Assembly (NCBI GenBank): GCA_963730395.1
Contig: CAVSSK010000007.1
Coordinates: forward strand, 186,001-250,000
Direction: 5' to 3'
DNA from: Bog-473 sp963730395
GTDB lineage: Bacteria > Actinomycetota > Acidimicrobiia > Acidimicrobiales > RAAP-2
DNA: 64,000 nucleotides
This document shows positions 7,886 through 15,981 of this stretch, in pieces (positions within the stretch are counted from its first letter, which is position 1; each line of letters starts with the position of its first letter). The position numbers were made by a program, and so were the translations under genes. The notes under the pieces were generated by a model. That model was given only the letters and a program-made list of their open reading frames with translations, ran no database searches and was not told the origin of the DNA.

Positions 7886-8092
7886 ATGAAGCCGACGAAG
7901 GCCATGACTATCCGCCTCTCCGAAGACCAGGCCCACGAGCTGGAGACAGTTGCTGATGTGGATGCGGTCCCCGTCGTCGAGGTGATTCGGGCGGCGATTG
8001 CCGAGCATGTCGAGTCCCGCAAGCAGGACTCCGAGTTCCAGCGCAGCCTGAAAGAGCGCATTGAGCGTGCTCAGGGAATGCTTCGTCCCTAA
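7886..8092 (+). CDS. Small ribbon-helix-helix (CopG-like) DNA-binding protein
   Basis: A 68-residue protein with an RHH pattern: MTIRLSEDQAHELETVADVD (beta strand plus helix), then a second helix VVEVIRAAIAEHVESRK. It is divergent from the Ubl operon with only 86 bp between starts, so repression of the operon is the simplest role; a free-standing antitoxin is the alternative. There is no Shine-Dalgarno sequence, and the promoter placement suggests a leaderless mRNA. Confidence 0.65.
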   Translation: MKPTKAMTIRLSEDQAHELETVADVDAVPVVEVIRAAIAEHVESRKQDSEFQRSLKERIERAQGMLRP

Positions 8093-8152
8093 GGTTGCTC
8101 TGCAGCGCGGGGACCACAACCGCGCGCGCCTGCGTCTTGAGCCGGCCCAAGG

Positions 8153-8198
8153 GAGAATACCATGACCGTTGATGTTGTTCAACAGTCATGGTATTCTC
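8153..8198 (+). promoter_or_regulatory. Toxin-antitoxin promoter/operator with 14-bp inverted repeat
   Basis: Perfect arms GAGAATACCATGAC (8153-8166) and GTCATGGTATTCTC (8185-8198), with an 18-bp spacer. A promoter TTGATG (8169-8174), 17 bp, TATTCT (8192-8197) overlaps the right arm, so protein binding would block RNA polymerase. The predicted transcription start is at about the ATG at 8205, a leaderless arrangement typical of autoregulated antitoxin genes. Confidence 0.6.
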
Positions 8199-8204
8199 TA
8201 CTCC

Positions 8205-8660
8205 ATGACGACCTGTGATTTCGCCTTTTCGGACCTCGTCCGTCGGCCGACCGAAGTGGCACACGCGGCCGATAGCCACCGGCGCGTCGTGCTGCACCGG
8301 CGGGGGGCCCCTGACCTCGAGCTCGCCCGAGCCGACTGGCGTGAGGGCGAACTCGCCCAAGCCGACGCCTTTGCTCGTCTGCTGGCCAATCTCTTGACCC
8401 ACGTACCCATCGACGAGGTGCCCGACGTCATCGTGCACGCGTTGCCCTGGACCCGGTACCTGAGCGACGGAGGGCGCCTCGAGTTCGTGACCACGCTGCC
8501 GTCTGTCCTTGATGCCTGCGTCAGCATGGAGACGCTCGCCCCTTTGGATGTCTTTTTGTCCGAATGGCGTGACACGGCAGCGGCCCAGGCTGATCCGGTC
8601 TTGAGCGAGATCTTGTCCAAGCCGATCGAGATGCCGCTCGATACTCCTGTCACGATGTGA
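8205..8660 (+). CDS. Phd/YefM-like antitoxin (prevent-host-death type)
   Basis: A 151-residue protein whose N-terminus (FAFSDLVRRPTEVAH followed by RRVVLHRRGAPDLEL) fits the Phd/YefM DNA-binding fold; the longer C-terminal part would bind the toxin. The ATG at 8205 lies directly downstream of the inverted-repeat promoter. Its stop overlaps the toxin start (GTGA), the usual coupled TA layout. Family assignment rests on pattern and context. Confidence 0.62.
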   Translation: MTTCDFAFSDLVRRPTEVAHAADSHRRVVLHRRGAPDLELARADWREGELAQADAFARLLANLLTHVPIDEVPDVIVHALPWTRYLSDGGRLEFVTTLPSVLDACVSMETLAPLDVFLSEWRDTAAAQADPVLSEILSKPIEMPLDTPVTM

Positions 8661-9019
8661 GCGCCCGCCGCCAGGACCAGCGGCGCGGTGAGCGGGTGGC
8701 GCCACCACCGACCAGCGCGGAGTGGGACGTTCGTTTTGCCACCAATGATGCCGTCGAGGGGTGGCAACTGCTCGGCACCCAAGCTCCTGGGCCGACGAAG
8801 AAATGCTGGGAAGATCTGCGGCGCGACCCACTCCGTCATGACAAGCGCCAACACCCGCTGCACGACAACCTCGGGCGGCGCCAGATCGGAGATCGTGATC
8901 TGCCCCAGTGGCAATACGAGGTGACCGGGGCCGGGCGTGTTTGGTACTGCCCCGATGATGCCAAACGTCTGGTGTGGCTGACCTACGCGTCGGTGGGTCA
9001 TCCCAAGGCTACCGAATAG
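8657..9019 (+). CDS. RelE/HigB-like toxin candidate
   Basis: A 120-residue basic protein with the small-ribonuclease-toxin pattern: a conserved helix WEDLRRDP, KRQHPL, then the strands PQWQYEVTGAGRVWYCPDDAKRLVWLTYASVGHPK. It begins with a GTG overlapping the antitoxin stop. It would cleave translated mRNA and stabilise the conjugative element (post-segregational killing), by analogy with plasmid TA pairs. Exact RelE versus HigB subfamily is not certain. Confidence 0.6.
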   Translation: MSARRQDQRRGERVAPPPTSAEWDVRFATNDAVEGWQLLGTQAPGPTKKCWEDLRRDPLRHDKRQHPLHDNLGRRQIGDRDLPQWQYEVTGAGRVWYCPDDAKRLVWLTYASVGHPKATE

Positions 9020-9103
9020 ATCGGCGGTCGACGTTCCCGGCGCAGGGGCAGCGGACACGAGCTGATCTAGTGCGAGGACCGAGGTTCGGTAACTGGTCAG
9101 GTG

Positions 9104-9652
9104 TCACGCAGTTGCATCGCGTGCGATCTGCTCGTCCAGAGCAGCCAGTTCTTCGGTCCATCTCGAATCATCGGTGACCGCTTCGTCGGGCTTGTGCGAG
9201 ACAGCGGAGCAGGCCGGACCGGCCGCAATCGTCCGTCGTATGCGATCACGACAACGCTCGGCCTCGTCGTGCCACCTTATGGCGGCGGTCGAATCGATTG
9301 GCTGGCGAGCGTCATAGACGCCGAGCCATGCGGTGTGCAACGCTGCGAGCTCCTCGACGACGTAGCCGTGACGCCACCAGCACGGTCGCAGCCAGTCACC
9401 CGCCGCCGCGTAACGGGCCATGAGGCTGTCGATCCACTCGGCGAGGACGGCGAGATCGACCGGCTCGCCGTCGGTCGGAAGAGTCCGTCCGAGAGTTGGT
9501 CTCTCGACGCCAACAGAGGTCGACGCAGAGCGGCCCGACTTCAGACTGGCGACGTCGGCGTGGAGCGTTTCGACGCGGCCGACGAGCTCCTCGACCAGTG
9601 CGAGAAGCTCGCCGAACGCAACCTCGTTGACGCTCTCAGACGCGGACATCAA
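9104..9652 (-). CDS. DUF4913 domain protein of the transfer operon
   Basis: A 182-residue protein with an N-terminal coiled-coil-like segment (about 10-45) and a DUF4913 core at roughly 65-125 (LAEWIDSLMARY ... WLRPCWWRHGYVVEELAALHTAWL). DUF4913 proteins are found next to TraG/VirD4 genes in actinobacterial plasmids and ICEs. It overlaps the end of the coupling-protein gene by 17 bp and is the last gene of the minus-strand operon. Biochemical role unknown. Confidence 0.75.
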   Translation of the reverse strand: MMSASESVNEVAFGELLALVEELVGRVETLHADVASLKSGRSASTSVGVERPTLGRTLPTDGEPVDLAVLAEWIDSLMARYAAAGDWLRPCWWRHGYVVEELAALHTAWLGVYDARQPIDSTAAIRWHDEAERCRDRIRRTIAAGPACSAVSHKPDEAVTDDSRWTEELAALDEQIARDATA

Positions 9653-11414
9653 CGGTCGTCAAGGCCCGTTTGTCCGTTCCGACCAGTGCGGTCAGGCTCG
9701 GATCGTTGCGCCACGACGCCAGGCGTGTGATGCGTGGCCGCAGGTGGGGGGACACCACGACAGCATGATTCGCCGCCAGGTTGGCGATGTCGCCGATGGG
9801 CAAGACCGGCATCCGGCGGGGCGTCCACGAGCTCGACCTTCCAGATTCATTCTGGGTCGTCGTCTCGGCCAGCTCGTCGTGCTCGCCCGCCAGCCGGCTG
9901 ATCTCTTCTAAGAACCCCACGTCCTTCTGGCCGCCCCAGACGAGTGTGATGTTGGCCAGGTCACGTAGCGCCCGCTCGCCGGCTTCGCCCCAGATGGTGC
10001 GCGCCGAGGCCACCGACTGGAGGATCACAGCGGTCGTAATCCCGAGACCACCCAGCTCAGCTGCGAGTCGGGGCAGGTCCCCTAGGGGGGCGATGTTGGC
10101 GCACTCGTCGAGCATGAGCATGAGGCCTGACTCGAGTCGGCGTGTCGGGGACGCCGCGGCCTGGCGGCGCGCCGTGTCGACCACCTCTTCGATGAGTGCA
10201 GCAACGATCGGGGCGACCGAGTGCTGTGCACTTGGTGAGCCCATCAAGAAGATCGTCCCGTTATGGTTCAAGAAACTGGACGGATCGAACGTGTCGTACT
10301 CGACCCGGGTGGCGTCGAGGACCATCGGGTCAGCGAAGCAGTCGAAGGCCCGCCGGACCGTGGCCCAGATCGAGTCCCGGTGCCGAGGTTCCACCTCGGC
10401 AGAGGTGGCGAGGTCCTCGTCCCACCCGCGCGCGGCGTCCGCATGGCGCGCCAGGATGCGGATGGGTTCTCGAGCCGCCGGACGACGCGACCACTCTAGG
10501 AGCGTTTCGACACCCAAGCCCTCGAGTGCGGCGGCGTGAAGGTAGGAACGAATGACGGAGGCCGCCACCTGCTCCCAGTAGGCCCCGCCGCCGTCGAGCG
10601 CCGGTCCGACGCCGGCGAAGCCGGCGAACCCGCGGGCGCGCAAGATGGCCGTCTGGGGAACCTCGCAGCCCTTGACCGGGTTCCAGCACAGCTTCTCCGC
10701 GCTCGGCACGAGGCCCTGGGGGTCAAAGACGAAGACCGGCCCTACTCCGGTGCGGACTTGGACCGTGTCCATGTAGGTGTCATGCCGGGTGGCGGTGACT
10801 ACCGTTGGCCCTTTGTGGCGTAGTACCGATGGGATCACGAACCCCTCGCCCTTGCCGACTCTGGGCACACCGACGGCGAGAATGTAGTCCTCGGACTTGG
10901 CGAAGAGTCTGACGCCGGTAGCAACGTCGACGCCCAGCGCTAGCGGCTCGCGCCGGGCGACCGCGTCCTTCCCATAGAGGGCGGCAGTATGGCGCTCGAC
11001 CGCCCGACGACCCATCCGCCGCTCGACCTGGGTTCTGGTGGCTTTCGGCTGACCTCCATGTGGAGTTCCCGACGTTCCCAAGAGGTGCCGGACTACGCGC
11101 ACAGCCACGACGATGAGCCCAACTACGACGACGTGCGTCAGCAACAACGAGGCCCACAGGGCAACGGGTCCGGGCAGCGAGGAGCGCGGCGCCGGATCCC
11201 AGGCCAGTCTGGGATCGGCCAGATGATGCACGAGGTGTCCGAAGGTGCTTGCTCCGGTACCGATTGGTCCGAAGACCACGTGATGTCCGCCGAAAGCCCA
11301 CGACGCCACTTGGCCACCCGCCTGGATGGTGATCCCTTCGACGACCACGAACGTCAGCGTGCAGAGCAGCGCCATGAAAGGGCCGTCGAAGGGGGTCCGC
11401 TGCTGCGGCTTCAT
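9636..11414 (-). CDS. Type IV coupling protein (VirD4/TraG-like ATPase)
   Basis: A 592-residue membrane ATPase that delivers the relaxase-DNA complex to the mating channel. Two N-terminal membrane segments (about 13-30 and 88-110), a P-loop-like VGVPRVGKGEG (181-191), the Walker B segment LMLMLDECANIAPLGDLP, and the TraG C-terminal motif VWGGQKDVGFLEEISRLAGEHDE. The ATG at 11414 overlaps the stop of the 61-aa gene upstream (ATGA). Confidence 0.9.
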   Translation of the reverse strand: MKPQQRTPFDGPFMALLCTLTFVVVEGITIQAGGQVASWAFGGHHVVFGPIGTGASTFGHLVHHLADPRLAWDPAPRSSLPGPVALWASLLLTHVVVVGLIVVAVRVVRHLLGTSGTPHGGQPKATRTQVERRMGRRAVERHTAALYGKDAVARREPLALGVDVATGVRLFAKSEDYILAVGVPRVGKGEGFVIPSVLRHKGPTVVTATRHDTYMDTVQVRTGVGPVFVFDPQGLVPSAEKLCWNPVKGCEVPQTAILRARGFAGFAGVGPALDGGGAYWEQVAASVIRSYLHAAALEGLGVETLLEWSRRPAAREPIRILARHADAARGWDEDLATSAEVEPRHRDSIWATVRRAFDCFADPMVLDATRVEYDTFDPSSFLNHNGTIFLMGSPSAQHSVAPIVAALIEEVVDTARRQAAASPTRRLESGLMLMLDECANIAPLGDLPRLAAELGGLGITTAVILQSVASARTIWGEAGERALRDLANITLVWGGQKDVGFLEEISRLAGEHDELAETTTQNESGRSSSWTPRRMPVLPIGDIANLAANHAVVVSPHLRPRITRLASWRNDPSLTALVGTDKRALTTVDVRV

Positions 11415-11596
11415 CGGTCAGGAGGGTCGTCGAACAGGCTGAGCTGTTGGGGTTCACTGCAGCGTTCTTTCGCCGCTTTGACGGGCGGGTCCCGAGGAGC
11501 CACCCGCGGTTGACCCGCTTCAGTGGGGCGCCGTATATCTGGGCGCAGCGGGATGATCTTTCCGCCCCGGCAGCCACACGTCCAGGCCGACCCCAT
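11411..11596 (-). CDS. 61-aa transfer-operon protein with sliding-clamp-binding motif
   Basis: A short basic, Pro-rich protein (61 aa) with no recognised domain. Near its C-terminus is QLSLF (51-55), an exact match to the bacterial beta-clamp binding consensus QL(S/D)LF, followed by acidic DDPPD. Its ATG overlaps the stop of the hydrolase gene (TAATG) and its stop overlaps the coupling-protein start (ATGA), which strongly supports translation. Recruiting the clamp to transferred DNA or the mating site is a hypothesis. Confidence 0.6.
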   Translation of the reverse strand: MGSAWTCGCRGGKIIPLRPDIRRPTEAGQPRVAPRDPPVKAAKERCSEPQQLSLFDDPPDR

Positions 11597-12540
11597 TACG
11601 CGTCTACCGGATCTGCCGCACCGAGGATGACCTCGCCGCTGCCCCAGGCGGACCCGACGACTAGGGGAATGGTGTCAATGCGGACGTCGGCACCGGTATG
11701 GGGTGCGTCGACCATGGCGCTGTTCCCGATGTAGATGCCGACGTGATCGGCGTAGTCACTGGAGCCGAAGAACACGAGATCGCCAGGAACGAGGTCACCC
11801 AAAGAAACGTGAGGCTCGTCGTGCCACTGGTCGTTCGCCACCCGAGGCACGACCACCCCGGCCAGGCCGTAGGCCCAGATGACCAGTCCCGAACAGTCGA
11901 ACCCGCTCTGGGGCGTGTCGCCGCCGTAGACGTAAGGCGTGCCGATCTGGGACTCGGCGTAGGAGACGGCGGCCTCTTGGACACCGCTCGGTGCGCCCCC
12001 ACTTCCAACTCCACCTGGGGCGGTGTAGCTGGCGGCCGTGGCCAGCACCTCTTGGGCGTAACCGGCCGAGGCGGCCTGGCACGCCGGGCCAGGGTTGCCG
12101 CAGTTGTACGCCACCAGCGCCAAGGTCGGGTTGTTCGCCACCCCGAGCGAGCACAGATACCGCGCCGCGGCATAGGCGGCATCGGTCGGATCGAACGGGG
12201 TGGGAGGGGCGGCGCCGCCGGGCGGGGTCGGCTTGGCGTAGGCGGCAAAGGTCGTCGGTTCGAACTGGAACAAACCCTCGGCTCCGGCATCGGAGACAGC
12301 GGTCGCATCGAAGGACGATTCGGTCTTGGCCACGGCGGCGAGCAGTGTCCAGGGCACCGAACACGTACTGGCGGCAGAAGCCTGTTGGAACAAAACCAAC
12401 AGGTTGGCAGGAATGTTCCCCGTGGCGAGCGGTGAGGGATCATTGGTGGCGAGCGCTGGGGCTCCGCCCACCAGAGCACACAGAGTGAACGCGCATGCTG
12501 CCATGAGAAGCGCCAGGATCTTGAGAACAGTGCGCGTCAT
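11596..12540 (-). CDS. Secreted lytic transglycosylase - NlpC/P60 hydrolase (VirB1-like)
   Basis: A 314-residue exported peptidoglycan hydrolase that would open the wall for the mating channel. Signal peptide at 1-31; SLT-like lysozyme domain at about 40-175 with catalytic E74 (AKTESSF) and AYNCGNPG; linker rich in Gly/Pro; NlpC/P60 endopeptidase domain at about 187-305 with C216 (FDCSGLV), H266 (ADHVGIY) and probably H281. Its start overlaps the TcpC-like gene stop (ATGA). Bifunctional hydrolases of this type are standard in Gram-positive conjugation systems. Confidence 0.9.
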   Translation of the reverse strand: MTRTVLKILALLMAACAFTLCALVGGAPALATNDPSPLATGNIPANLLVLFQQASAASTCSVPWTLLAAVAKTESSFDATAVSDAGAEGLFQFEPTTFAAYAKPTPPGGAAPPTPFDPTDAAYAAARYLCSLGVANNPTLALVAYNCGNPGPACQAASAGYAQEVLATAASYTAPGGVGSGGAPSGVQEAAVSYAESQIGTPYVYGGDTPQSGFDCSGLVIWAYGLAGVVVPRVANDQWHDEPHVSLGDLVPGDLVFFGSSDYADHVGIYIGNSAMVDAPHTGADVRIDTIPLVVGSAWGSGEVILGAADPVDA

Positions 12541-13133
12541 GCTCCGACCTCGACGCCGATCACGCGCCAGCCAGAAGCTCTACGATCGCCAATCGAGTCC
12601 TTGCCGGCAGAGTGATCGTCTTTGAGCCGGCGCAGCGCGATCGTCTCGACGAGCGGAACCAGCTGGGCCGGACCCGAATCCGAGGTCACCGTCATGGTGC
12701 CGGTGACGATCACTGCCACCGTGTCGCCTCGCTTTGCCACCGGTTGTCCGGGCGCATCGAGCGCCACTGTCGTGGTGCGATCCTCGGTCCTCCAGGCGGC
12801 CGGATGCACCGTCTCGTGCGGTACCGCCAGTGCCGGCGCCAGGGCCGCCTGGGTGGCCACGTCGCCGTTCGGTTGTGCTGGATTGGTCGTGTCGCACGCG
12901 GTGACGTAACGCACCGCCACTTCTTGAGCAGCTGTTTGCTGGGCCCCCAACTCCTGGGCAGACAAGTTGGAGGGCCCGTCACCCGCGGTTCCTCGCGCAA
13001 GGGTCATCGGCGAGGGTTCCGCATCGCGGTGGTGGGGGAGGATGGCGACGATGGCCCCGAAGGCGATCAGCGCAACGGAGATCGCCACACCGACTCGCGA
13101 CCACGTGAGGTGACGCAGTGTGGCCGTGCTCAT
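12537..13133 (-). CDS. TcpC/VirB8-like conjugative transfer protein
   Basis: A 198-residue bitopic membrane protein: a short cytosolic N-terminus, one membrane segment (about 15-33, VGVAISVALIAFGAIVAIL), then an extracytoplasmic domain with the pattern of a single NTF2-like fold (AAQEVAVRYVTAC ... RGDTVAVIVTGTMTVTSDSG ... GWRVIGVEVG). TcpC/VirB8 proteins scaffold the mating channel. Flanked by ATGA overlaps with VirB4 and the hydrolase. Sequence similarity to TcpC is weak; context carries the call. Confidence 0.72.
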   Translation of the reverse strand: MSTATLRHLTWSRVGVAISVALIAFGAIVAILPHHRDAEPSPMTLARGTAGDGPSNLSAQELGAQQTAAQEVAVRYVTACDTTNPAQPNGDVATQAALAPALAVPHETVHPAAWRTEDRTTTVALDAPGQPVAKRGDTVAVIVTGTMTVTSDSGPAQLVPLVETIALRRLKDDHSAGKDSIGDRRASGWRVIGVEVGA

Positions 13134-14383
13134 GATCGGCTCCGCATGGCCTGATTGGAATCACACATGGCGATATCGCGCGGCGAGAGGATCGTCTGGA
13201 CGATCGCCCCGTGCTCGCCGACCCGCCAGAGCGCCCGGCCTCTGGCGAGCTTGGGCACAAGGAGAGCTTCTGACTCGGTCCAGTCCATGACGCCTCGAGA
13301 CGCCCGGGCCTCACCACCACCAAGGTTGAACGTCACCTTGGTCTCGGCCTCGGTGACGAACCCCTGCGCACGTTTGGACGTCGTCGTTCCGTCGTCAGCT
13401 TGGGCTGCGAGGTCCGAGATCCGCTGGACGATGGTGACGAATTGCACGCCAAAAGCGCGGGAAAGCTTCTGGGTTTCTTCGGCCCAGGCCACGAACCCCG
13501 CGTCGCGGATGGCCTTCCAGCATTCGTCCACCACGATGATGCGCTGACGGTCCTTGGCGGCGACCGCCTGGGCCAGCCAGGCCCCGGCGCAGACCAAGAT
13601 GGCCGAGAAGGCGGGACTCTGGAGTACCGCGGACAGATCGATGGCAATCCCGGGCCCGGACCAGTCGACCGTGGTCGTCGACGTCCCGTCGAACATGCCG
13701 GCCAGGTCGCCTTCGACCAGGCGATGCAGACCCCGGGCCACCGACTTGGCGTCCGTCGCCAACTCGTGGACGCCAGTTGCCAGCTCGGTCGCCATCGCCT
13801 CGGTCGGGGCCATGAGCAGGTCCATCACATGGCGCAGCGTCGGTATCGCTCGGCCACCGCCGCGTTCGAGCTCCATGAGCGCCGCGGTCACCACCGACCG
13901 CTCATCGCTCGAGACCGCACGCCCGACGGCCGACTCGGCCAGGGCCACCACCACGCCGATACGCCGACCCCGGACATCGTCGGTCCCGTTGGCGGAGAAG
14001 GCTGGACCGGCGTCGAGTGGATTGAGCCGGATCGGGCCGTTCGGGCGCAGACCGAGAACCGAGAGCCCATCGCGTGTCGCCAGGTCGAGGTACTCGCCCT
14101 TGGGATCCAAGATGGCCAGCCACTTGCCGGCCATGGACTGGCGGTGCAGGTAGGCCTTGACGAAGGCCGACTTGCCGTACCCCTTGTTCCCAGAGACCAA
14201 CATGCACGGAGAGAGCAACGTCTCGGTGTCGTAGAGGCAAAACGGGTCGTAGCAGAACATGCCCTGGCCGAGCACCTCTTGGCCGATGATCGGACCCACC
14301 AAGGGCAGCCCGGCCTGGCATTGGAACGGGTAGGCCGACGCCGAATGGCGCGTCGTGACCGACATGGGTGCGAGACGCAGCAT
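13130..14383 (-). CDS. VirB4-like conjugative ATPase
   Basis: A 417-residue ATPase that powers the type IV secretion channel. Walker A is GNKGYGKSA (65-73); Walker B lies in IIVVDECWKAIRDAGF; the segment LDPKGEYLDL is typical of VirB4/TraC. I use the ATG at 14383 because it overlaps the TGA of the preceding SCO6880-like gene (TGATG); an upstream in-frame start at 14437 would lie inside that gene. Shorter than full VirB4 because actinobacterial systems split the N-terminal part into a separate protein. Confidence 0.88.
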   Translation of the reverse strand: MLRLAPMSVTTRHSASAYPFQCQAGLPLVGPIIGQEVLGQGMFCYDPFCLYDTETLLSPCMLVSGNKGYGKSAFVKAYLHRQSMAGKWLAILDPKGEYLDLATRDGLSVLGLRPNGPIRLNPLDAGPAFSANGTDDVRGRRIGVVVALAESAVGRAVSSDERSVVTAALMELERGGGRAIPTLRHVMDLLMAPTEAMATELATGVHELATDAKSVARGLHRLVEGDLAGMFDGTSTTTVDWSGPGIAIDLSAVLQSPAFSAILVCAGAWLAQAVAAKDRQRIIVVDECWKAIRDAGFVAWAEETQKLSRAFGVQFVTIVQRISDLAAQADDGTTTSKRAQGFVTEAETKVTFNLGGGEARASRGVMDWTESEALLVPKLARGRALWRVGEHGAIVQTILSPRDIAMCDSNQAMRSRS

Positions 14384-14440
14384 CAGAGCAACCCCTTGGC
14401 GAAGCGGAGTCGGCACAGCGGCAACGTTGCCGCCCACCCC

Positions 14441-15283
14441 TCATGACCCCGGGCGTGCATCTCGCGCAGGTCCAGATGGCATTCGACCGCCTTGCGTTCG
14501 GCCTGGCGCCACGCTCGCCCCGCCGTCTCGGCGTCGGGGCTCGACACCATCACGAGACCGGCGATCTTGTGTTGGCGGAACCCCCGGGTCAGCTCGCGTT
14601 TCGCGCGAGCGCGCCTCGTCGACCCGGCGTTCCTCGGCGTCGGTGGTGATGATGCCCTTCTCGTCGCGCTTGCGCTGCGCCATCCCACCCGTGGTCCGGG
14701 CGTCGCGCACTTCCGCGAGGGCGGCCTCGGTCGAGACCGCTTCGAGGTGCATGGACACCGTGCGCACCGATCCCGGCAGGGCAGTCGAGAGCAGTGGATA
14801 CATCCACTCGGTGGCTACGTCGATCCGGGGCCACGCCGCGATCTGGCCGACCCGGTGGACATAGCCGTCGGTTTGCAGCGTGTCATAGCCGAGGTGGCGG
14901 GCCGCCGGCCCCGCTCCCGAAACCGGGATCGACCCCGCACCCCACAGCGCCAAGCGCTCGAACGCAGTCGGGTCCGCCCATTGGCGCATGACCGCCGCGA
15001 TCTCGCGGCGCGAGAGCACCGTCGGTCGCAGTCCAATGGAAGTGAGTTGTTCGCAGAGCTGGGCCAGCTCGCTCGCCGCCTCGGCCAACACGTCGGCTTG
15101 GGCCCCGGTGTCGGTCTCCACCTGGGCGCCGAGGTAGACGTCGTGATGGATGGCAGCAGTGCCTATCGTCGCTTGCAACGACTGGTAGTCCGTCCATTCC
15201 GAAGACGAGACATCACGCATGGCGCCTCGGGCCCAGTCCTCTTGGGCCGTCGAGGGTTGGGGGGTGGCGCGCGCTCGACCCAC
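14441..15283 (-). CDS. SCO6880-like middle fragment
   Basis: The second open stretch of the same frameshifted gene. The authentic part runs from about 15260 (ATPQPSTAQEDWARGAM) to about 14605 (DEARSR) and includes VYLGAQVETDTGAQADVLAEAASELAQLCEQL and YVHRVGQIAAWPRIDVATEWMYPLL. The remaining residues to 14441 are an out-of-phase, Arg-rich tail. The proper C-terminus (IAGLVMVSSPDAE ... GWAATLPLCRLRFAKGLL) is in a third phase at 14383 to about 14600. Confidence 0.55.
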   Translation of the reverse strand: MGRARATPQPSTAQEDWARGAMRDVSSSEWTDYQSLQATIGTAAIHHDVYLGAQVETDTGAQADVLAEAASELAQLCEQLTSIGLRPTVLSRREIAAVMRQWADPTAFERLALWGAGSIPVSGAGPAARHLGYDTLQTDGYVHRVGQIAAWPRIDVATEWMYPLLSTALPGSVRTVSMHLEAVSTEAALAEVRDARTTGGMAQRKRDEKGIITTDAEERRVDEARSRETRADPGVPPTQDRRSRDGVEPRRRDGGASVAPGRTQGGRMPSGPARDARPGS

Positions 15284-15981
15284 TGGAGCCGGCGCAGACC
15301 CGAACCCTCCGAGGCCATCGCTTTGAGCACCTCACCCCACTGGAATATCTGCGCCGCCTGCTCTCCGGGTCCGGAGAACACGAATCGGTCTCCTCCTGAC
15401 ACCGAGATGACTGCGGTCAGAAGGTTCTGACGCCGGGCCCGCTCAAAGAGGAGACCCGCTTTGGCGCCGTCAGCCGTCACCTCCATCCAGCGCAGGCGGC
15501 CCAACTCGGGGGGCAGCTGTTCGCGATCGGATCGGCGCTCCCGGGCGCTACGTGTCTTGGGTCCTCGGCCTCGCCGATTCCCTTCGACATCTCCCGACTC
15601 GACGACCGACGTGATCTCGGCCGCTTCAGTGCGCACACGCGTCTCAGTGGCTGCTGGGTCAACCGCCACGCTCAACCACATGGCGGGCATCACCCAATGG
15701 GTCCTGCCGGCGACTTGGAGGACCCAGTAGCGGGTGAGCGGCCCGACCACGGAGCGGACAGGAGCGCCGCGGTGTGGCCCCAAGGGGATCTTGCCAAGGG
15801 CAAACCAGAAGCCCGCCAGCACGGGGCCGAACGGCAAGGGCAGCGGGGCACCGAGCAGGACCATCACGAAACCGATGGACAGGCCGGCGATCCCGGGCGC
15901 CAGCTGGCTGGCGGTACGGCTAACCAGTTCGTAGCGCTTGGTCAGGACCCCGAAGTTGTAGAGCACCTCCGGTTCAGCCAC
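15163..15981 (-). CDS. SCO6880-like N-terminal fragment
   Basis: The first open stretch of the frameshifted SCO6880-like gene. From the GTG at 15981 it encodes EPEVLYNFGVLTKRYEL, then two adjacent membrane segments (GIAGLSIGFVMVLLGAPLPL and PFGPVLAGFWFALG), then a soluble part up to LQWVERA. The roughly 35 residues after that (Pro/Arg-rich, to 15163) are out-of-phase readthrough and not authentic. Reading upstream of 15981 in this phase overlaps the TrbL-like gene and is rejected. Confidence 0.6.
   Translation of the reverse strand: MAEPEVLYNFGVLTKRYELVSRTASQLAPGIAGLSIGFVMVLLGAPLPLPFGPVLAGFWFALGKIPLGPHRGAPVRSVVGPLTRYWVLQVAGRTHWVMPAMWLSVAVDPAATETRVRTEAAEITSVVESGDVEGNRRGRGPKTRSARERRSDREQLPPELGRLRWMEVTADGAKAGLLFERARRQNLLTAVISVSGGDRFVFSGPGEQAAQIFQWGEVLKAMASEGSGLRRLQWVERAPPPNPRRPKRTGPEAPCVMSRLRNGRTTSRCKRR

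Larger units (their letters stand above)
14383..15981 (-). pseudogene. SCO6880-like transfer protein, interrupted by two frameshifts
   Basis: The reading of an SCO6880-family protein runs across three phases. Frame one (15981 to about 15260) gives the membrane N-terminus and stops making sense after RRLQWVERA; frame two resumes at a run of six C (minus strand, about 15257-15262) and continues to DAEERRVDEARSR; frame three resumes near 14600 with KRELTRGFRQHKIAGLVMVSS and ends KGLL at 14383. The second shift lies in a GC hairpin (GCTCGCG/CGCGAGC). The GTG at 15981, with AGGAGA upstream, overlaps the TrbL-like stop. Either true decay or sequencing/assembly indels; intact overlaps at both ends favour the latter. 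Confidence 0.75.
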
